Numbered from the stretch's first letter, positions 33,415-42,987 are shown. The stretch: 61,111 nucleotides of DNA from Acholeplasmatales bacterium (GCA_017444645.1 JAFSWG010000022.1:1-61111), one strand, 5' to 3'. Numbers and translations are program-made. The notes: generated from the letters alone by a model not told the origin.

Positions 33415-35027
33415 TATTCAGTCACCTCCACTTCATTTTCTTCATTTCCTAGTTTTTTCCATTCTTCTTCAGTTAATTGAGAATCTTTAGCTTTACCCCA
33501 TTCTCTTTCACTTTGTTCTTTAAGAAGGTTAAGAGAACCTGTCATCATTAATCCTAATTTTTCTTTTGTAGTCTTAGCGGCATGAACAACACCCATAACT
33601 TCACCATGACATAAAACTAAAATTTTATCACATAGAGCTAGCATAACATCTAGGTCTTCACCAACGAATAGAATACCAACGCCTTTTTCTTTTTGCTCAT
33701 TTAAAATATCATAAATTGCATAAGCTGAATTGATATCTAATCCTCTTACTGGATATGCAGTAACAATTACATTTGGTCCAGCTTCAATTTCACGACCTAC
33801 TAATACTTTTTGAACATTACCACCTGATAATCTTCTTACTGGAGTTTCTGTCGAAGGAGTAACTATACCTAATCTTTCAATCAATTTAGCAGCTCTTTCT
33901 CTAGCTTCTTTTCTATTAACAAAGAATTTTCTTCCTTCTCCATAATTTTTAAGCATCATATTATCAGTAATTGAAAAAGATGGTGCAAGCCCCATTCCAA
34001 GTCTGTCTTCTGGAATAAATGACATTGAAATACCTTTTTCAATAATCTCTTTGGGTTTTAATCCAATAATACTTTCACCTTTGTGAGTGATATGGCCTGA
34101 TACGATTGGTCTTAAGCCTGCGATTGCTTCACATAATTCTTTTTGTCCACAACCAGCAATGCCAGCAATACCAAGCATTTCACCACCACGGATATAGAAA
34201 GATACATTCTTGATTGCTTTAGAACCATTATCAGCATTTACAGTTAAATCTCTTATTTCTAATAATGGCTTGTCGAAATTAGTTATTGCACGTTTGATTT
34301 GTAATTCTACCTTCTTACCAACCATCATTTCTGTTAATTGTTGTTCAGCAATATCTTCTGTATCTACTGTACCAATGTATTTACCTTTACGTAAAATTGT
34401 AACTCTATCTGAGATTTCCATAACCTCATTTAATTTATGAGTAATGATAATAATTGATTTACCATCATCTCTCATTGCCTTCAAAATCTTAAATAGCTTT
34501 TCAATCTCTTGAGGAGTTAAAACAGCTGTTGGCTCATCCAAAATTAAGATATTAGCACCTCGATATAAAACCTTTATAATTTCAACAGTTTGTTTTTCAG
34601 ATACACTCATATCGTAAACTTTTTTCTTAGGATCTAATTCGAATCCATATTTACCAGCGATATAAGCTACTTCTCTATTTACTTCACTTTCTTTGTATCT
34701 TCTTCCTGTTTTCATACCAAGAATAATATTTTCAGCGGCAGTAAAAATATCAACAAGCTTAAAATGTTGATGAATCATACCGATTCCATATTTAAATGAA
34801 TCTTTTGGTGTTCTGATAACAACAGGTTCTCCATCAATCAATATTTCTCCACTATCAGGATAATAAATACCAGATATCATATTCATTAATGTTGTTTTAC
34901 CAGAACCATTTTCTCCTAGTAATGATAATATCTCACCCTTTTTAACATTAAGTGAAACATTATCGTTTGCAACGACCTTACCAAAAGTCTTAGTTATGTT
35001 TTTTAATTCAATTGCATATTCAGACAT
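33414..35027 (-). CDS. nupO: Nucleoside ABC transporter ATPase (NupO-like, two domains)
   Basis: 537 residues with two ATP-binding cassettes. First: Walker A GENGSGKTTLM, signature MSVSEKQTVEI, Walker B ILILDEPTAVLT. Second: degenerate P-loop GIAGCGQKEL, signature RLSGGNVQKVLV, Walker-B-like NVIVTAYPVRGLD, in which the usual DEPT is replaced by AYPV; this degeneration is common in the ribose/nucleoside branch. Energises the NupPQ permease. RBS AAAGGAGT. Confidence 0.93.
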   Translation of the reverse strand: MSEYAIELKNITKTFGKVVANDNVSLNVKKGEILSLLGENGSGKTTLMNMISGIYYPDSGEILIDGEPVVIRTPKDSFKYGIGMIHQHFKLVDIFTAAENIILGMKTGRRYKESEVNREVAYIAGKYGFELDPKKKVYDMSVSEKQTVEIIKVLYRGANILILDEPTAVLTPQEIEKLFKILKAMRDDGKSIIIITHKLNEVMEISDRVTILRKGKYIGTVDTEDIAEQQLTEMMVGKKVELQIKRAITNFDKPLLEIRDLTVNADNGSKAIKNVSFYIRGGEMLGIAGIAGCGQKELCEAIAGLRPIVSGHITHKGESIIGLKPKEIIEKGISMSFIPEDRLGMGLAPSFSITDNMMLKNYGEGRKFFVNRKEARERAAKLIERLGIVTPSTETPVRRLSGGNVQKVLVGREIEAGPNVIVTAYPVRGLDINSAYAIYDILNEQKEKGVGILFVGEDLDVMLALCDKILVLCHGEVMGVVHAAKTTKEKLGLMMTGSLNLLKEQSEREWGKAKDSQLTEEEWKKLGNEENEVEVTE

Positions 35028-35062
35028 AAACTAACTCCTTTATAAAAAATTAAAAGCCATTA

Positions 35063-35088
35063 AGGGCGGAATAATAATATCCCGCCCT
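35063..35088 (-). other. Intercistronic stem-loop between bmp and nupO
   Basis: AGGGCGG / CCGCCCT with an AT-rich loop, then TTAATGGCTTTTAATTTTTT. Could be a leaky terminator or RNA-stabilising element that keeps the binding protein more abundant than the membrane parts. Confidence 0.6.
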
Positions 35089-35111
35089 ACAAAAATATTA
35101 AAAATTAATTA

Positions 35112-36290
35112 TTACTTTTCAATGATTTCAGTGATTCCATCAATTCTAATATCGAAATATGGAGCACTTCTATATTTTGATTCTTCGAATACACCATCTT
35201 TAATTACTGATGTATCAGGTGTATAGTTAGCATCTGTATCAACGTCAGCTAAATAAAGTGGTAAATGAACACCTAATACTGTGAACTTAGATGTATCAAA
35301 TACATTAAGCTTACCAGCCTTTAAGTCAGCTTTTACAGCTTCCATTCTTTCTTTTGTTCCATCTGCAGCAATTGAGCTTGGTTCAAATACTTCTACAGCA
35401 CCATTAGCTAATGTTCCTGTCCAGTCATAATCCATCTTATTACCAGCTAATGTATTTTCGATGAAATATTCAAAGTATGGAACCCAATTAATTCTTGAAG
35501 ATGTTAAATATGAATCCTTTAATGTTTTGTTTTCGCCATTATAGAATACATTTGGAACTTTCTTGGCTTCACAAACTGATGGAGCTCCTTGAGAGTCAGC
35601 ATGTTGAGAAATTAATTTACAATTATCTTTTTCAATTAATGTTGTACATACTGTATTTTCTGCTGTTTCATCATACCAGCTGTTTGTATATCTAACTGTC
35701 ATTGTAACAGGATCACAAACTGATTTAGCACCTAAATAGAATGATGTAAAGCCTGAAACTACTTCAGCATATGGGAACGCACCAACATATCCCATCTTAG
35801 CTTGTTCAGTAGTAATTTCACCTTTATTAATCATATCATTTAACTTCATACCAGCAGCAACACCAGCAATATATCTACCTTCATAAATTGAAGCGAATGC
35901 ATTATGGAAATTGCTTAATTTTTCTGTATGAGCTTTTGTACCTGTTGCATGACCAAATTGTACATTTTCAAATTCTTTTGCTGCTCTAATCATATGATCT
36001 TCATGACCAAATGAATCAGCAAATACACCTTTGCAACCTTTGTTAACTAATTCCTTAGCTGCCGAATAGCATTCTTCACCTTCTGGAACGTTAACCTTTA
36101 ATACTGCTTGAACACCTTTATTCTTGCATGCTTGTTTTGCAGCATCAATAAAGTTCTTGTCATAAGTTGATTTTTCATCATGTAAGAAAATAAAACCAAA
36201 CTTTTCACCGCTATTGCCACAGCTTGTTAATGAAATTGCAGCAACACCACATAGGGCTGTTAAGCCTAAAAAACCTACTAATTTTTTCAC
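35112..36290 (-). CDS. bmpA: BMP-family nucleoside-binding lipoprotein
   Basis: 392 residues starting at GTG 36290, chosen because AGAGGAG sits nine bases upstream and the protein then begins with a normal lipoprotein signal MKKLVGFLGLTALCGVAAIS with lipobox LTSC. A mature periplasmic-binding-type protein follows (FGFIFLHDEKSTYDKNF, GVFADSFGHEDHM, FGHATGTKAH, AGVAAGMKLND). Extracellular substrate receptor for the NupOPQ importer. A purine riboswitch lies in its leader, supporting a purine nucleoside substrate. Confidence 0.92.
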   Translation of the reverse strand: MKKLVGFLGLTALCGVAAISLTSCGNSGEKFGFIFLHDEKSTYDKNFIDAAKQACKNKGVQAVLKVNVPEGEECYSAAKELVNKGCKGVFADSFGHEDHMIRAAKEFENVQFGHATGTKAHTEKLSNFHNAFASIYEGRYIAGVAAGMKLNDMINKGEITTEQAKMGYVGAFPYAEVVSGFTSFYLGAKSVCDPVTMTVRYTNSWYDETAENTVCTTLIEKDNCKLISQHADSQGAPSVCEAKKVPNVFYNGENKTLKDSYLTSSRINWVPYFEYFIENTLAGNKMDYDWTGTLANGAVEVFEPSSIAADGTKERMEAVKADLKAGKLNVFDTSKFTVLGVHLPLYLADVDTDANYTPDTSVIKDGVFEESKYRSAPYFDIRIDGITEIIEK

Positions 36291-36335
36291 TTTTCTCTTC
36301 TCCTCTTTTTCTGTCATAGCTTACTAATAATAAAA

Positions 36336-36448
36336 GGCTTCCTTTGAAAAGAAAGAAAGCCAAAATAGCAGTATGCCATTTCGTAGTGCAAACATTAACG
36401 GTGCTTGCGTAGAGACTTTCCCTCCATATTAGGGTAATTATACGAAAT
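36336..36448 (-). promoter_or_regulatory. Purine riboswitch with terminator (guanine-type)
   Basis: Minus strand: P1 ATTTCGTA (36448-36441) pairs TACGAAAT (36385-36378). In between are L2 AATATGG, J2/3 AGTCTCTAC, L3 CCGTTAA and J3/1 CACTACG. The specificity base (position 74) reads C in ACTACG, as in guanine/hypoxanthine switches; adenine switches have U there. The terminator GGCTTTCTTT...AAAGGAAGCC with T tail lies at 36336-36361. A TATAAT box at 36466-36471 precedes it. Confidence 0.9.
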
Positions 36449-36514
36449 ATAAACCTGACACACGTATTATATATCATTTTTAATATAATTAAAACACATT
36501 TTTTTATAAAGTGT

Positions 36515-36787
36515 TTACAAACTATTTTTTTCAATATCTTTCACTAAAATGTTGAAATGACAATCGTTATCTTCCCTATAGACATAATATAATCTATTTG
36601 AGTTATTAAAATTATAAATTAGTTCTTGATTACATGAATAAAAAGTATAAGTTCCTGGCTTAATTATTATTGTTAAATAGCCATTATCATCAAATTCGTA
36701 AGCCTTATTTTTAAAAACTAACGCATTTCTTTTAATTGTTAAATCATCTGTATATAAAGTAAATTCTTCTTTCTTCTTAAATAACAT
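36515..36787 (-). CDS. Hypothetical 90-residue protein
   Basis: Starts at ATG 36787 with AGGTG close by. Predicted all-beta: short alternating strands with many Tyr/Asn (YLTIIIKPGTYTFYS, RLYYVYRED). The region FDDNGYLTIIIKPGTY looks like a small jelly-roll or PEGA-like strand set, but I do not recognise the family. No signal peptide. Lies just above the purine riboswitch promoter. Confidence 0.55.
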   Translation of the reverse strand: MLFKKKEEFTLYTDDLTIKRNALVFKNKAYEFDDNGYLTIIIKPGTYTFYSCNQELIYNFNNSNRLYYVYREDNDCHFNILVKDIEKNSL

Positions 36788-36805
36788 ATTCACACCTATA
36801 AAAAA

Positions 36806-36827
36806 GAATCCAGCATATGCTAGATTC
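36806..36827 (-). terminator. Intrinsic terminator after the 153-residue membrane gene
   Basis: GAATCTAGCATATGCTGGATTC with one G-T pair, then T run on the minus strand; overlaps the stop codon at 36827. Confidence 0.7.
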
Positions 36828-37288
36828 TATCTTCTTCTTGTTTCTAATTCTTCTTTATCTCTAATATCATCATCTGATAATCTTAATAAGAATACTCCAG
36901 GAGCAACAAAAGAGAAAACACATGCTAAAATACCAAACAATTTAACATCCTTTTTAACTTTTGCTTTTTCAAGTTTATTTAATGACATTAATGATACGAC
37001 TGTTGATCCAATTCCATAAATTAAAATAAAAACACCAACAATTAACATGCTAGTCGCTCCACCAGCAGTGTAATTAGGTAATTCTTCTACAACAGGAGCT
37101 GCAATATCACCATCTACTGCTGATGTAATAGATTCAACAACTGTTGAAATATTAGTTGAGGTATTAACTGCTCCATCAACAACATTCATCATATATCCGC
37201 CCATACCCATTAAGCAAATACCTAAAATTATAAAAATTATTCCAGCCGCTGATGTCATAATCAACGAAATTCTTGATATGAGTTTCAT
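36827..37288 (-). CDS. Four-helix membrane protein, DUF4064-like
   Basis: 153 residues from ATG 37288 with GGAGGAG upstream. Hydrophobic segments near 5-35 and 75-105, a short one near 118-138, a soluble loop (VNTSTNISTVVESITSAVDG) between the first two, and a charged tail DDDIRDKEELETRRR. General layout and ISLIMTSAAGIIFIILGI resemble DUF4064 proteins. Function unknown. Confidence 0.6.
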   Translation of the reverse strand: MKLISRISLIMTSAAGIIFIILGICLMGMGGYMMNVVDGAVNTSTNISTVVESITSAVDGDIAAPVVEELPNYTAGGATSMLIVGVFILIYGIGSTVVSLMSLNKLEKAKVKKDVKLFGILACVFSFVAPGVFLLRLSDDDIRDKEELETRRR

Positions 37289-37348
37289 AAACACTCCTCC
37301 ATATCCCTATTTAGGTTATTATAAACCATTTAAAACATTAATTCAATA

Positions 37349-37813
37349 TTACTCATCGATATCAGCTAAACCCTCAGTTAAATATTTTAGAGTTAACTTA
37401 TCACCATTATTTCCACATTCTGCAGATTTATTTAACCAATAAATATAATATCTATCAGCTGGCATATATGTTGAACATAATAAATAAATATCTGCTAAAA
37501 CATGATAAATGTAACCATTTTTATTATCTACTTCTTTAAAACAAATACTTGTTAAATTATAAATATCCTCTAAGCATAAATTAAATGAATTACTGTATAA
37601 TACATTAAATGCTCTAGATATTTTTAAAGCATTTTCTTCTTGATTATCACCTAAAGTAATCTTAAATTGAGTATCAAGCTTTGCGTTAATATATTTTAAA
37701 TAATCATTTCTTTCCTTTGCTGTAATTGATTTATATCCACAATTTGGACAGAAATGAATTATTCCTTCTTTATCATTAATTTTAGCATCACAAATTTTAC
37801 ATTTAAGTTCCAT
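37349..37813 (-). CDS. Zinc-ribbon protein with helical repeat body
   Basis: 154 residues from ATG 37813 with a GGGG-type site upstream. The start MELKCKICDAKIN...HFCPNCGYKS is a zinc ribbon (CxxC plus CxxC). The rest is helical with Tyr/Leu-rich repeats (YHVLADIYLLCSTYMPADRYYIYWLNKSAECGN) like Sel1/TPR helices. Similar architectures occur in uncharacterised Firmicute proteins. Function unknown. Confidence 0.6.
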   Translation of the reverse strand: MELKCKICDAKINDKEGIIHFCPNCGYKSITAKERNDYLKYINAKLDTQFKITLGDNQEENALKISRAFNVLYSNSFNLCLEDIYNLTSICFKEVDNKNGYIYHVLADIYLLCSTYMPADRYYIYWLNKSAECGNNGDKLTLKYLTEGLADIDE

Positions 37814-37870
37814 ATATAAAACCCCTACATGTAATAGTATATCATTTTTTATATATGATATAAAAGAAAA

Positions 37871-37892
37871 AAATAGCACGAAAATGCTATTT
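37871..37892 (-). terminator. Intrinsic terminator after the coa/pan operon
   Basis: AAATAGCA-loop-TGCTATTT with T tract on both sides. Confidence 0.7.
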
Positions 37893-37901
37893 TTTTACAT
37901 A

Positions 37902-38096
37902 TTATTTGTTATTTTCATAATAATCCTTGTTTTCATTACAGCAAGAATCACATGGATCTTCTATTTCTGTTTCTGTAATTGAAACAAAATCTTCACATTT
38001 TATAGAATTATTATATATTTCATCAGATATAAAATTGCCAGTTTTTTGGCATTTTCTACCAAATACATATTTGCACATTAAACATTGAGAATGCAT
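37902..38096 (-). CDS. Cys-rich 64-residue protein
   Basis: Nine-residue spacing of Cys pairs: CLMCKYVFGRKCQKTG, IKCEDF and DPCDSCCNE, seven Cys in 64 residues, no signal peptide. Likely binds zinc or an iron-sulfur cluster. AAGGAGAA precedes the ATG. It is 12 bp after coaX, the last gene of the pantothenate/CoA operon. Function unknown. Confidence 0.6.
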   Translation of the reverse strand: MHSQCLMCKYVFGRKCQKTGNFISDEIYNNSIKCEDFVSITETEIEDPCDSCCNENKDYYENNK

Positions 38097-38108
38097 ATAA
38101 AATTCTCC

Positions 38109-38882
38109 TTAATTAGAACTATTTTTCTTATAAATATAATATAAGCCTTTTAATAACAAATCAGGATCATATATTATTTTATGTTTTGTATGCTTAATGA
38201 TTAATTTTGAATATCCACCAGTTGCTATAACAACAAAGCCTTCATTTAATTCTTCTTTAATTTTATCAATTAATCCATCAATTAATGAAGCATTACCATA
38301 AATAATTCCTGATTGCATACAATCAATAGTATTTTTACCAATTAAAGTTTTAGGTTCATCTAATGAAATATAAGGTAATTGTGAAGCACTTAATGATAAA
38401 GAATCAAGTGATGTCTTAATACCAGGAATAATCATACCACCAATATGATTTTTATTTTTATCTACGACAGAGATTGTTGTAGCTGTACCCATATCAATAA
38501 TTATTGCAGGAACCTTATATTCTTCTATTACACATACAGCGTCACATACTCTATCTGCACCTAAGGTTTGAGGGTTATCAATTTTAATATTTAAGCCTGT
38601 TTTAATTCCAGCACCTACAACAAAAGGCTTTTTATTTAATAAAAGCTTTAATGCTATAACTAATTGATTAGTTAATTCAGGTACTACACTTGATAAAATT
38701 GAACCTTCAATTTTATCCTCACTAACCTTAAATATAGTAGATAAAGTTAATTTTAATTGAATAATAAAATCCGTTTCAGTTTTCTTTCTATCAGTAGCTA
38801 TTCTAACCGAATTTAAAATTGTTGTGCCTTCTAAAAGACCAACTACAATATTTGTATTTCCTATATCGACCGCAAGTATCAT
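38109..38882 (-). CDS. coaX: Type III pantothenate kinase
   Basis: Phosphorylates pantothenate, the first step of CoA synthesis. 257 residues of the ASKHA fold: ILAVDIGNTNIVVGLL, PQTLGADRVCDAV and IIDMGTATTISVVD hold the phosphate and substrate-binding residues. Type III enzymes are resistant to CoA feedback. It follows coaBC by 9 bp. Confidence 0.95.
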   Translation of the reverse strand: MILAVDIGNTNIVVGLLEGTTILNSVRIATDRKKTETDFIIQLKLTLSTIFKVSEDKIEGSILSSVVPELTNQLVIALKLLLNKKPFVVGAGIKTGLNIKIDNPQTLGADRVCDAVCVIEEYKVPAIIIDMGTATTISVVDKNKNHIGGMIIPGIKTSLDSLSLSASQLPYISLDEPKTLIGKNTIDCMQSGIIYGNASLIDGLIDKIKEELNEGFVVIATGGYSKLIIKHTKHKIIYDPDLLLKGLYYIYKKNSSN

Positions 38883-38891
38883 AATGGCCTC

Positions 38892-40079
38892 CTAAAGTGT
38901 TTTAATTTCATCTAATATACCATTTGCTATATTTTCTTTTGTATCAAATGGTAATTCTTTAATTTCATCTTTTTTAATTAAAGTTACTAAATTAGTATCA
39001 ACCATAAAGCCGGTATTTTTATTATTGATTGAATTAGCACATATCATATCAGCATTTTTCTTAGCTAATTTAGCTTTACTATTTTCAATTAAATTCTCAG
39101 TTTCCATTGAAAATCCTATAATCTTTTGATTAGGCAATTTATTCTCACCTAAGAATTTTAAGATATCATTTGTTCTAGTTAATTCTAAGTTTAAATTAGA
39201 ATCTGATTTTTTAATTTTATTTTCAGCTACACTAATTGGTGTATAATCCGCAACTGCTGCTGCCATAATGATATAATCAAATGATTTATAATTATCTTTT
39301 ATTACATCAAACATTGATTTAGCTGATGTAATATTTATTATATTAATTCCTTCATAAGCTTTTTCTTTAACAGGACCAGATACAATTGTAACATTAGCAC
39401 CTCTTAAATATGCTTTATTAGCTATACTATATCCCATCTTTCCAGATGAATGATTAGTTATAAATCTAACTGGATCAATAGCTTCTACTGTTGGACCTGC
39501 AGAAATTAATACATTTTTACCTTTTAAATCCTTGTCATAACCAATATGATAAATAATTCTATCTAATAAAACATCAACACCAACAAGACGTCCTTTGCCA
39601 GTGTCACCACATGCTAAAATACCATCTGCTGGTTCAATAATTTCATATCCATATTTTTTTAATTTTTCTAAATTATCTTGTAAAATTGGATTTAAATACA
39701 TATTAGTATTCATCGCTGGAGCTATTAACTTCTTTTTAGTACATGCAAATAATGTAGTTGTTAGCATATCATCACAAATACCTGATGCAATCTTTCCAAT
39801 TACATTAGCTGATGCAGGAGCCACTAAAAATATATCAGCCTTTTTAGCTAATGATACATGTTCAACATTAAATTCAAAATTTCTATCAAATGTATCTACT
39901 AAGCATTTATTTCCTGTTATAGTTTCAAAAGTGATTGGAGTAATAAAATTCAAAGCATTTTTAGTCATTATAACGTGAACATCTGCATGAAGCTTTTTTA
40001 AGCTTGATGCTAAATCCACTATTTTATAGGCTGCTATTGAGCCTGTTACACCTAATACAACAGTTTTACCTTTTAACAT
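38892..40079 (-). CDS. coaBC: Bifunctional phosphopantothenoylcysteine decarboxylase/synthetase
   Basis: 395 residues. The N-terminal CoaC flavoprotein half (about 1-185) has GVTGSIAAYKIVDL, the catalytic His in NVEHVSLAKKADI, APAMNTNMY (the PxMNxxMW-type motif) and LACGDTGKGRL; the C-terminal CoaB half begins KNVLISAGPTVEAIDPVRF. Turns 4'-phosphopantothenate and Cys into 4'-phosphopantetheine. Strong AGGAGG site. Sits between panD and coaX. Confidence 0.95.
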   Translation of the reverse strand: MLKGKTVVLGVTGSIAAYKIVDLASSLKKLHADVHVIMTKNALNFITPITFETITGNKCLVDTFDRNFEFNVEHVSLAKKADIFLVAPASANVIGKIASGICDDMLTTTLFACTKKKLIAPAMNTNMYLNPILQDNLEKLKKYGYEIIEPADGILACGDTGKGRLVGVDVLLDRIIYHIGYDKDLKGKNVLISAGPTVEAIDPVRFITNHSSGKMGYSIANKAYLRGANVTIVSGPVKEKAYEGINIINITSAKSMFDVIKDNYKSFDYIIMAAAVADYTPISVAENKIKKSDSNLNLELTRTNDILKFLGENKLPNQKIIGFSMETENLIENSKAKLAKKNADMICANSINNKNTGFMVDTNLVTLIKKDEIKELPFDTKENIANGILDEIKTL

Positions 40080-40087
40080 AAGACCTC

Positions 40088-40477
40088 CTATTGGTCAGAT
40101 AATTTTCCGTATTTCTCATAATTTGATTTTCTAATAATCTTATTATTATCATCTACAAATAAAACAGTAGGATTATGAGATATAGCTTCCTCTGGTGTCA
40201 TATTTGCATATGCCATAATAATAATTTTATCTCCGACATTTGAGCATAAGGCAGCTGCACCATTTAAGCAGATAATTCCACTATTTGGCTCACCCTTGAT
40301 TGTATATGTTTCAAATCTTGCGCCATTGTTCACGTCTACAATTTGAACCTTTTCATATTCTAAAATTCCAGCTTCATCTAGCAAGTTTGAATCAATAGTT
40401 ATAGAGCCAACATAATCAATATCAGCTTCTGTTACTGTAGCTCTATGAATTTTTGATTTATGCATTGTTATATCCAT
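40088..40477 (-). CDS. panD: Aspartate 1-decarboxylase
   Basis: Makes beta-alanine from aspartate. 129 residues with the self-cleavage site Gly24-Ser25 in DYVGSITID that yields the pyruvoyl cofactor, and [21 protein letters not shown] and GAAALC of the family. Two bp after panC. Confidence 0.96.
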   Translation of the reverse strand: MDITMHKSKIHRATVTEADIDYVGSITIDSNLLDEAGILEYEKVQIVDVNNGARFETYTIKGEPNSGIICLNGAAALCSNVGDKIIIMAYANMTPEEAISHNPTVLFVDDNNKIIRKSNYEKYGKLSDQ

Positions 40478-40479
40478 TA

Positions 40480-41331
40480 TTATTCCTCACATTTATAAAT
40501 AAAATTATCAATTAATCTTGTTTTACCAATATATACAGCTATTGCACATAAAATCTCACCTTTGATTGTATCAATATATTGGATATTTTCATTATCAACA
40601 ATTGATACATAATCAATTCTTGCAAGTGGCTCTGTATTTAAAGACTTAGTAATAATATCAGTTACTGTCTTAACATTTCTTTCGCCGTTTTTAATAGCTT
40701 CTAATCCAAGCTTTAATGATTTAGATAATATTAATGCAGCTTTTCTTTCTTCCTTATTTAAATATGTATTTCTTGAAGATTTAGCTAGTCCATCATCTTC
40801 TCTAATAATTGGACAACCAATAATTTCAATATCAAAATTCAAATCCTTAACAAATCTTTTTACAACAGCTAATTGTTGAGCATCCTTTTGTCCAAAATAT
40901 GCTCTATTTGGATTAACAATATTAAATAGCTTAGTTAATACTGTACATACTCCACCAAAATGAACTGGTCTTTTAGCACCACATAAGTTTTCTGATACTT
41001 CAGTTGTGTTAACTAATGTAGTAAAATGTGATCCATACATTTCTTCTGGTTCTGGATTAAAAATTAAATCAGCACCTGCATCTTCTACTAAAGCCATATC
41101 ATGCTTAATATCTCTTGGATAAGATGCTAAATCCTCATTTGGTCCAAATTGAATCGGATTAACAAATACTGATACAACGGTCTTATCATTTTCTGATACT
41201 GATTTTAATATTAAGCTTTTATGTCCTTCATGTAAATATCCCATTGTTGGAACAAATCCAACGCTTAATCCTTGTTTCTTCCATTCTTTAACAATTTCTC
41301 TAACTTCTTTTACAGTTTTAACTAATTTCAT
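40480..41331 (-). CDS. panC: Pantothenate synthetase
   Basis: Joins pantoate and beta-alanine with ATP. 283 residues of the nucleotidyltransferase fold: [13 protein letters not shown] (HIGH-like), [29 protein letters not shown], and KSSRNTYL (KMSKS-like). One bp after panB, two bp before panD. Confidence 0.97.
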   Translation of the reverse strand: MKLVKTVKEVREIVKEWKKQGLSVGFVPTMGYLHEGHKSLILKSVSENDKTVVSVFVNPIQFGPNEDLASYPRDIKHDMALVEDAGADLIFNPEPEEMYGSHFTTLVNTTEVSENLCGAKRPVHFGGVCTVLTKLFNIVNPNRAYFGQKDAQQLAVVKRFVKDLNFDIEIIGCPIIREDDGLAKSSRNTYLNKEERKAALILSKSLKLGLEAIKNGERNVKTVTDIITKSLNTEPLARIDYVSIVDNENIQYIDTIKGEILCAIAVYIGKTRLIDNFIYKCEE

Positions 41332-41332
41332 A

Positions 41333-42166
41333 TTATTTACCTTCTACTTCCTTCATAACTTCATTATAAACATCATCAGAAATCATATATGTATGTTCCT
41401 TTGATGGATATTCCATTGCTTCTACTTCGCGCTTATATTCACTAAAAGCCTTAACTTCTTCATCATGTAAATTTGCAAATTTCTTTACAAATTTTGCAGG
41501 TTCATTATTAGAATACCCTGTCATATCCTGCCATACTAACACTTGACAATCACATTCATTTGATGCACCAATACCAATTGTTGAAATATGTAATATTTTA
41601 GTAATATATTCAGCTATTCTTCTTGGTACACATTCAAGTGTGATAGCGAAACATCCAGCCTCTTGTAAAGCAATACAATCATTAATTAATTTAATAGCTG
41701 ATTCCTTTTGCTTTGCTTGTACCTTATATCCACCCATTGAATTAACAGATTGAGGAGTTAAACCTAAATGACCAACAACTGGAATACCAGCTCTTGTGAT
41801 TGCTTTAATCTCATCGATATAGGCACCTTCAATTTTAACAGCTTGACATCCTGTTTCTTTCATTAATCTTCCGGCATTTCTAATAGCTTCTTCTTTAGAA
41901 GCTTGATAAGACATAAATGGCATATCTACTACAACAAATGTATTTTTTACACCTCTTACAACTGCCTTGCCATGATGAATCATATCTTCCATTGTAACAG
42001 CTAAAGTATCAGGATAACCTAACATCACCATACCAAGTGAATCTCCAACTAATATTGCATCAATACCAGCTTCATCAATATTTTTAGCAGTTAAATAATC
42101 ATAAGCTGTAATCATTGTCATTTTCTTTTTGCCTTTATTTTCTTTAAAAGTATTAACTGTAACCAT
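41333..42166 (-). CDS. panB: Ketopantoate hydroxymethyltransferase
   Basis: Adds a hydroxymethyl group from methylene-THF to 2-oxoisovalerate. 277 residues, TIM-barrel: MITAYDYLTAKNIDEAG, VGDSLGMVMLGYPDT (metal Asp), KIEGAY and GHLGLTPQSVN. The start overlaps the stop of the reductase gene upstream (ATGA-type). Confidence 0.97.
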   Translation of the reverse strand: MVTVNTFKENKGKKKMTMITAYDYLTAKNIDEAGIDAILVGDSLGMVMLGYPDTLAVTMEDMIHHGKAVVRGVKNTFVVVDMPFMSYQASKEEAIRNAGRLMKETGCQAVKIEGAYIDEIKAITRAGIPVVGHLGLTPQSVNSMGGYKVQAKQKESAIKLINDCIALQEAGCFAITLECVPRRIAEYITKILHISTIGIGASNECDCQVLVWQDMTGYSNNEPAKFVKKFANLHDEEVKAFSEYKREVEAMEYPSKEHTYMISDDVYNEVMKEVEGK

Positions 42167-42987
42167 TATATTTCCTCCAAAATCTTTTTTAATTCTTTGT
42201 AATCATTATTAGTTCTTTTAGTAGACATCTCTATTAATCTTAATCCTAAATATTTATATATAAGTAAATCATTACCACTTAAATTATTTATATGCTTATT
42301 TACAGTTTTAACATCATTTCTAATTATTGGGCCTGTTAAAGCACCAACAGATCCATAATTTTTAATATTATTCATATTATTTAAAAATAACGGCATATAA
42401 ATATCCTTATTATCAATTCCAATAGATTTAAATAAATCTTCTGATAGATTTACTAATCCACATACCATATTAGATAATATAGAACATGCAAGGTGATATT
42501 TTTCTTTGTCCTCTTTATTAATGACAATAACTTTATTATTAAATAATTTAATTAATTCATCCTTATATTTATCATTACCTTCTAAGGTAAAATAAATATC
42601 ATCTAATCCTTTATATGAATTATATTTATCATTAAATGCATATATTGGATGTATTGAATAACAATAATTATCTTTATTTAATTCATTAAATATATCCGAA
42701 GAATGAATGCCTGAATTATGAATTAATATCTTATCTTTGATTTTTAATTCAATCAATTTTTCTACTACATCTTTAATAGAATCATCATTTACAGATAAAA
42801 AAAGAGTATCACATGCTAAAACTAATTCATTTAAGCTACTGTAATACTCACTAATACTAAATAATGCACACTCTTTTCCATGCTCTAAAGTTTTAGAATA
42901 AATACCTACTACATTATGGTATTTATCATTAAACCACTTGGAAAGAGAAAATGCTACATTTCCTGCACCAATAAATCCAATTTTCAT
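42166..42987 (-). CDS. panG: PanG-type ketopantoate reductase (Rossmann plus DUF2520)
   Basis: 273 residues: N-terminal NAD(P) Rossmann motif IGFIGAGNVAFSLSKW, then the DUF2520 helical domain from about 110 (HPIYAFND, CSILSNMVCGLVNL, GALTGPIIRND). This is the family of PanG, an alternative ketopantoate reductase described in Francisella and seen in some Gram-positives. It is the head of the pan operon and no panE is present, so it fills the gap between PanB and PanC. The role rests on family and position. Confidence 0.87.
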   Translation of the reverse strand: MKIGFIGAGNVAFSLSKWFNDKYHNVVGIYSKTLEHGKECALFSISEYYSSLNELVLACDTLFLSVNDDSIKDVVEKLIELKIKDKILIHNSGIHSSDIFNELNKDNYCYSIHPIYAFNDKYNSYKGLDDIYFTLEGNDKYKDELIKLFNNKVIVINKEDKEKYHLACSILSNMVCGLVNLSEDLFKSIGIDNKDIYMPLFLNNMNNIKNYGSVGALTGPIIRNDVKTVNKHINNLSGNDLLIYKYLGLRLIEMSTKRTNNDYKELKKILEEI

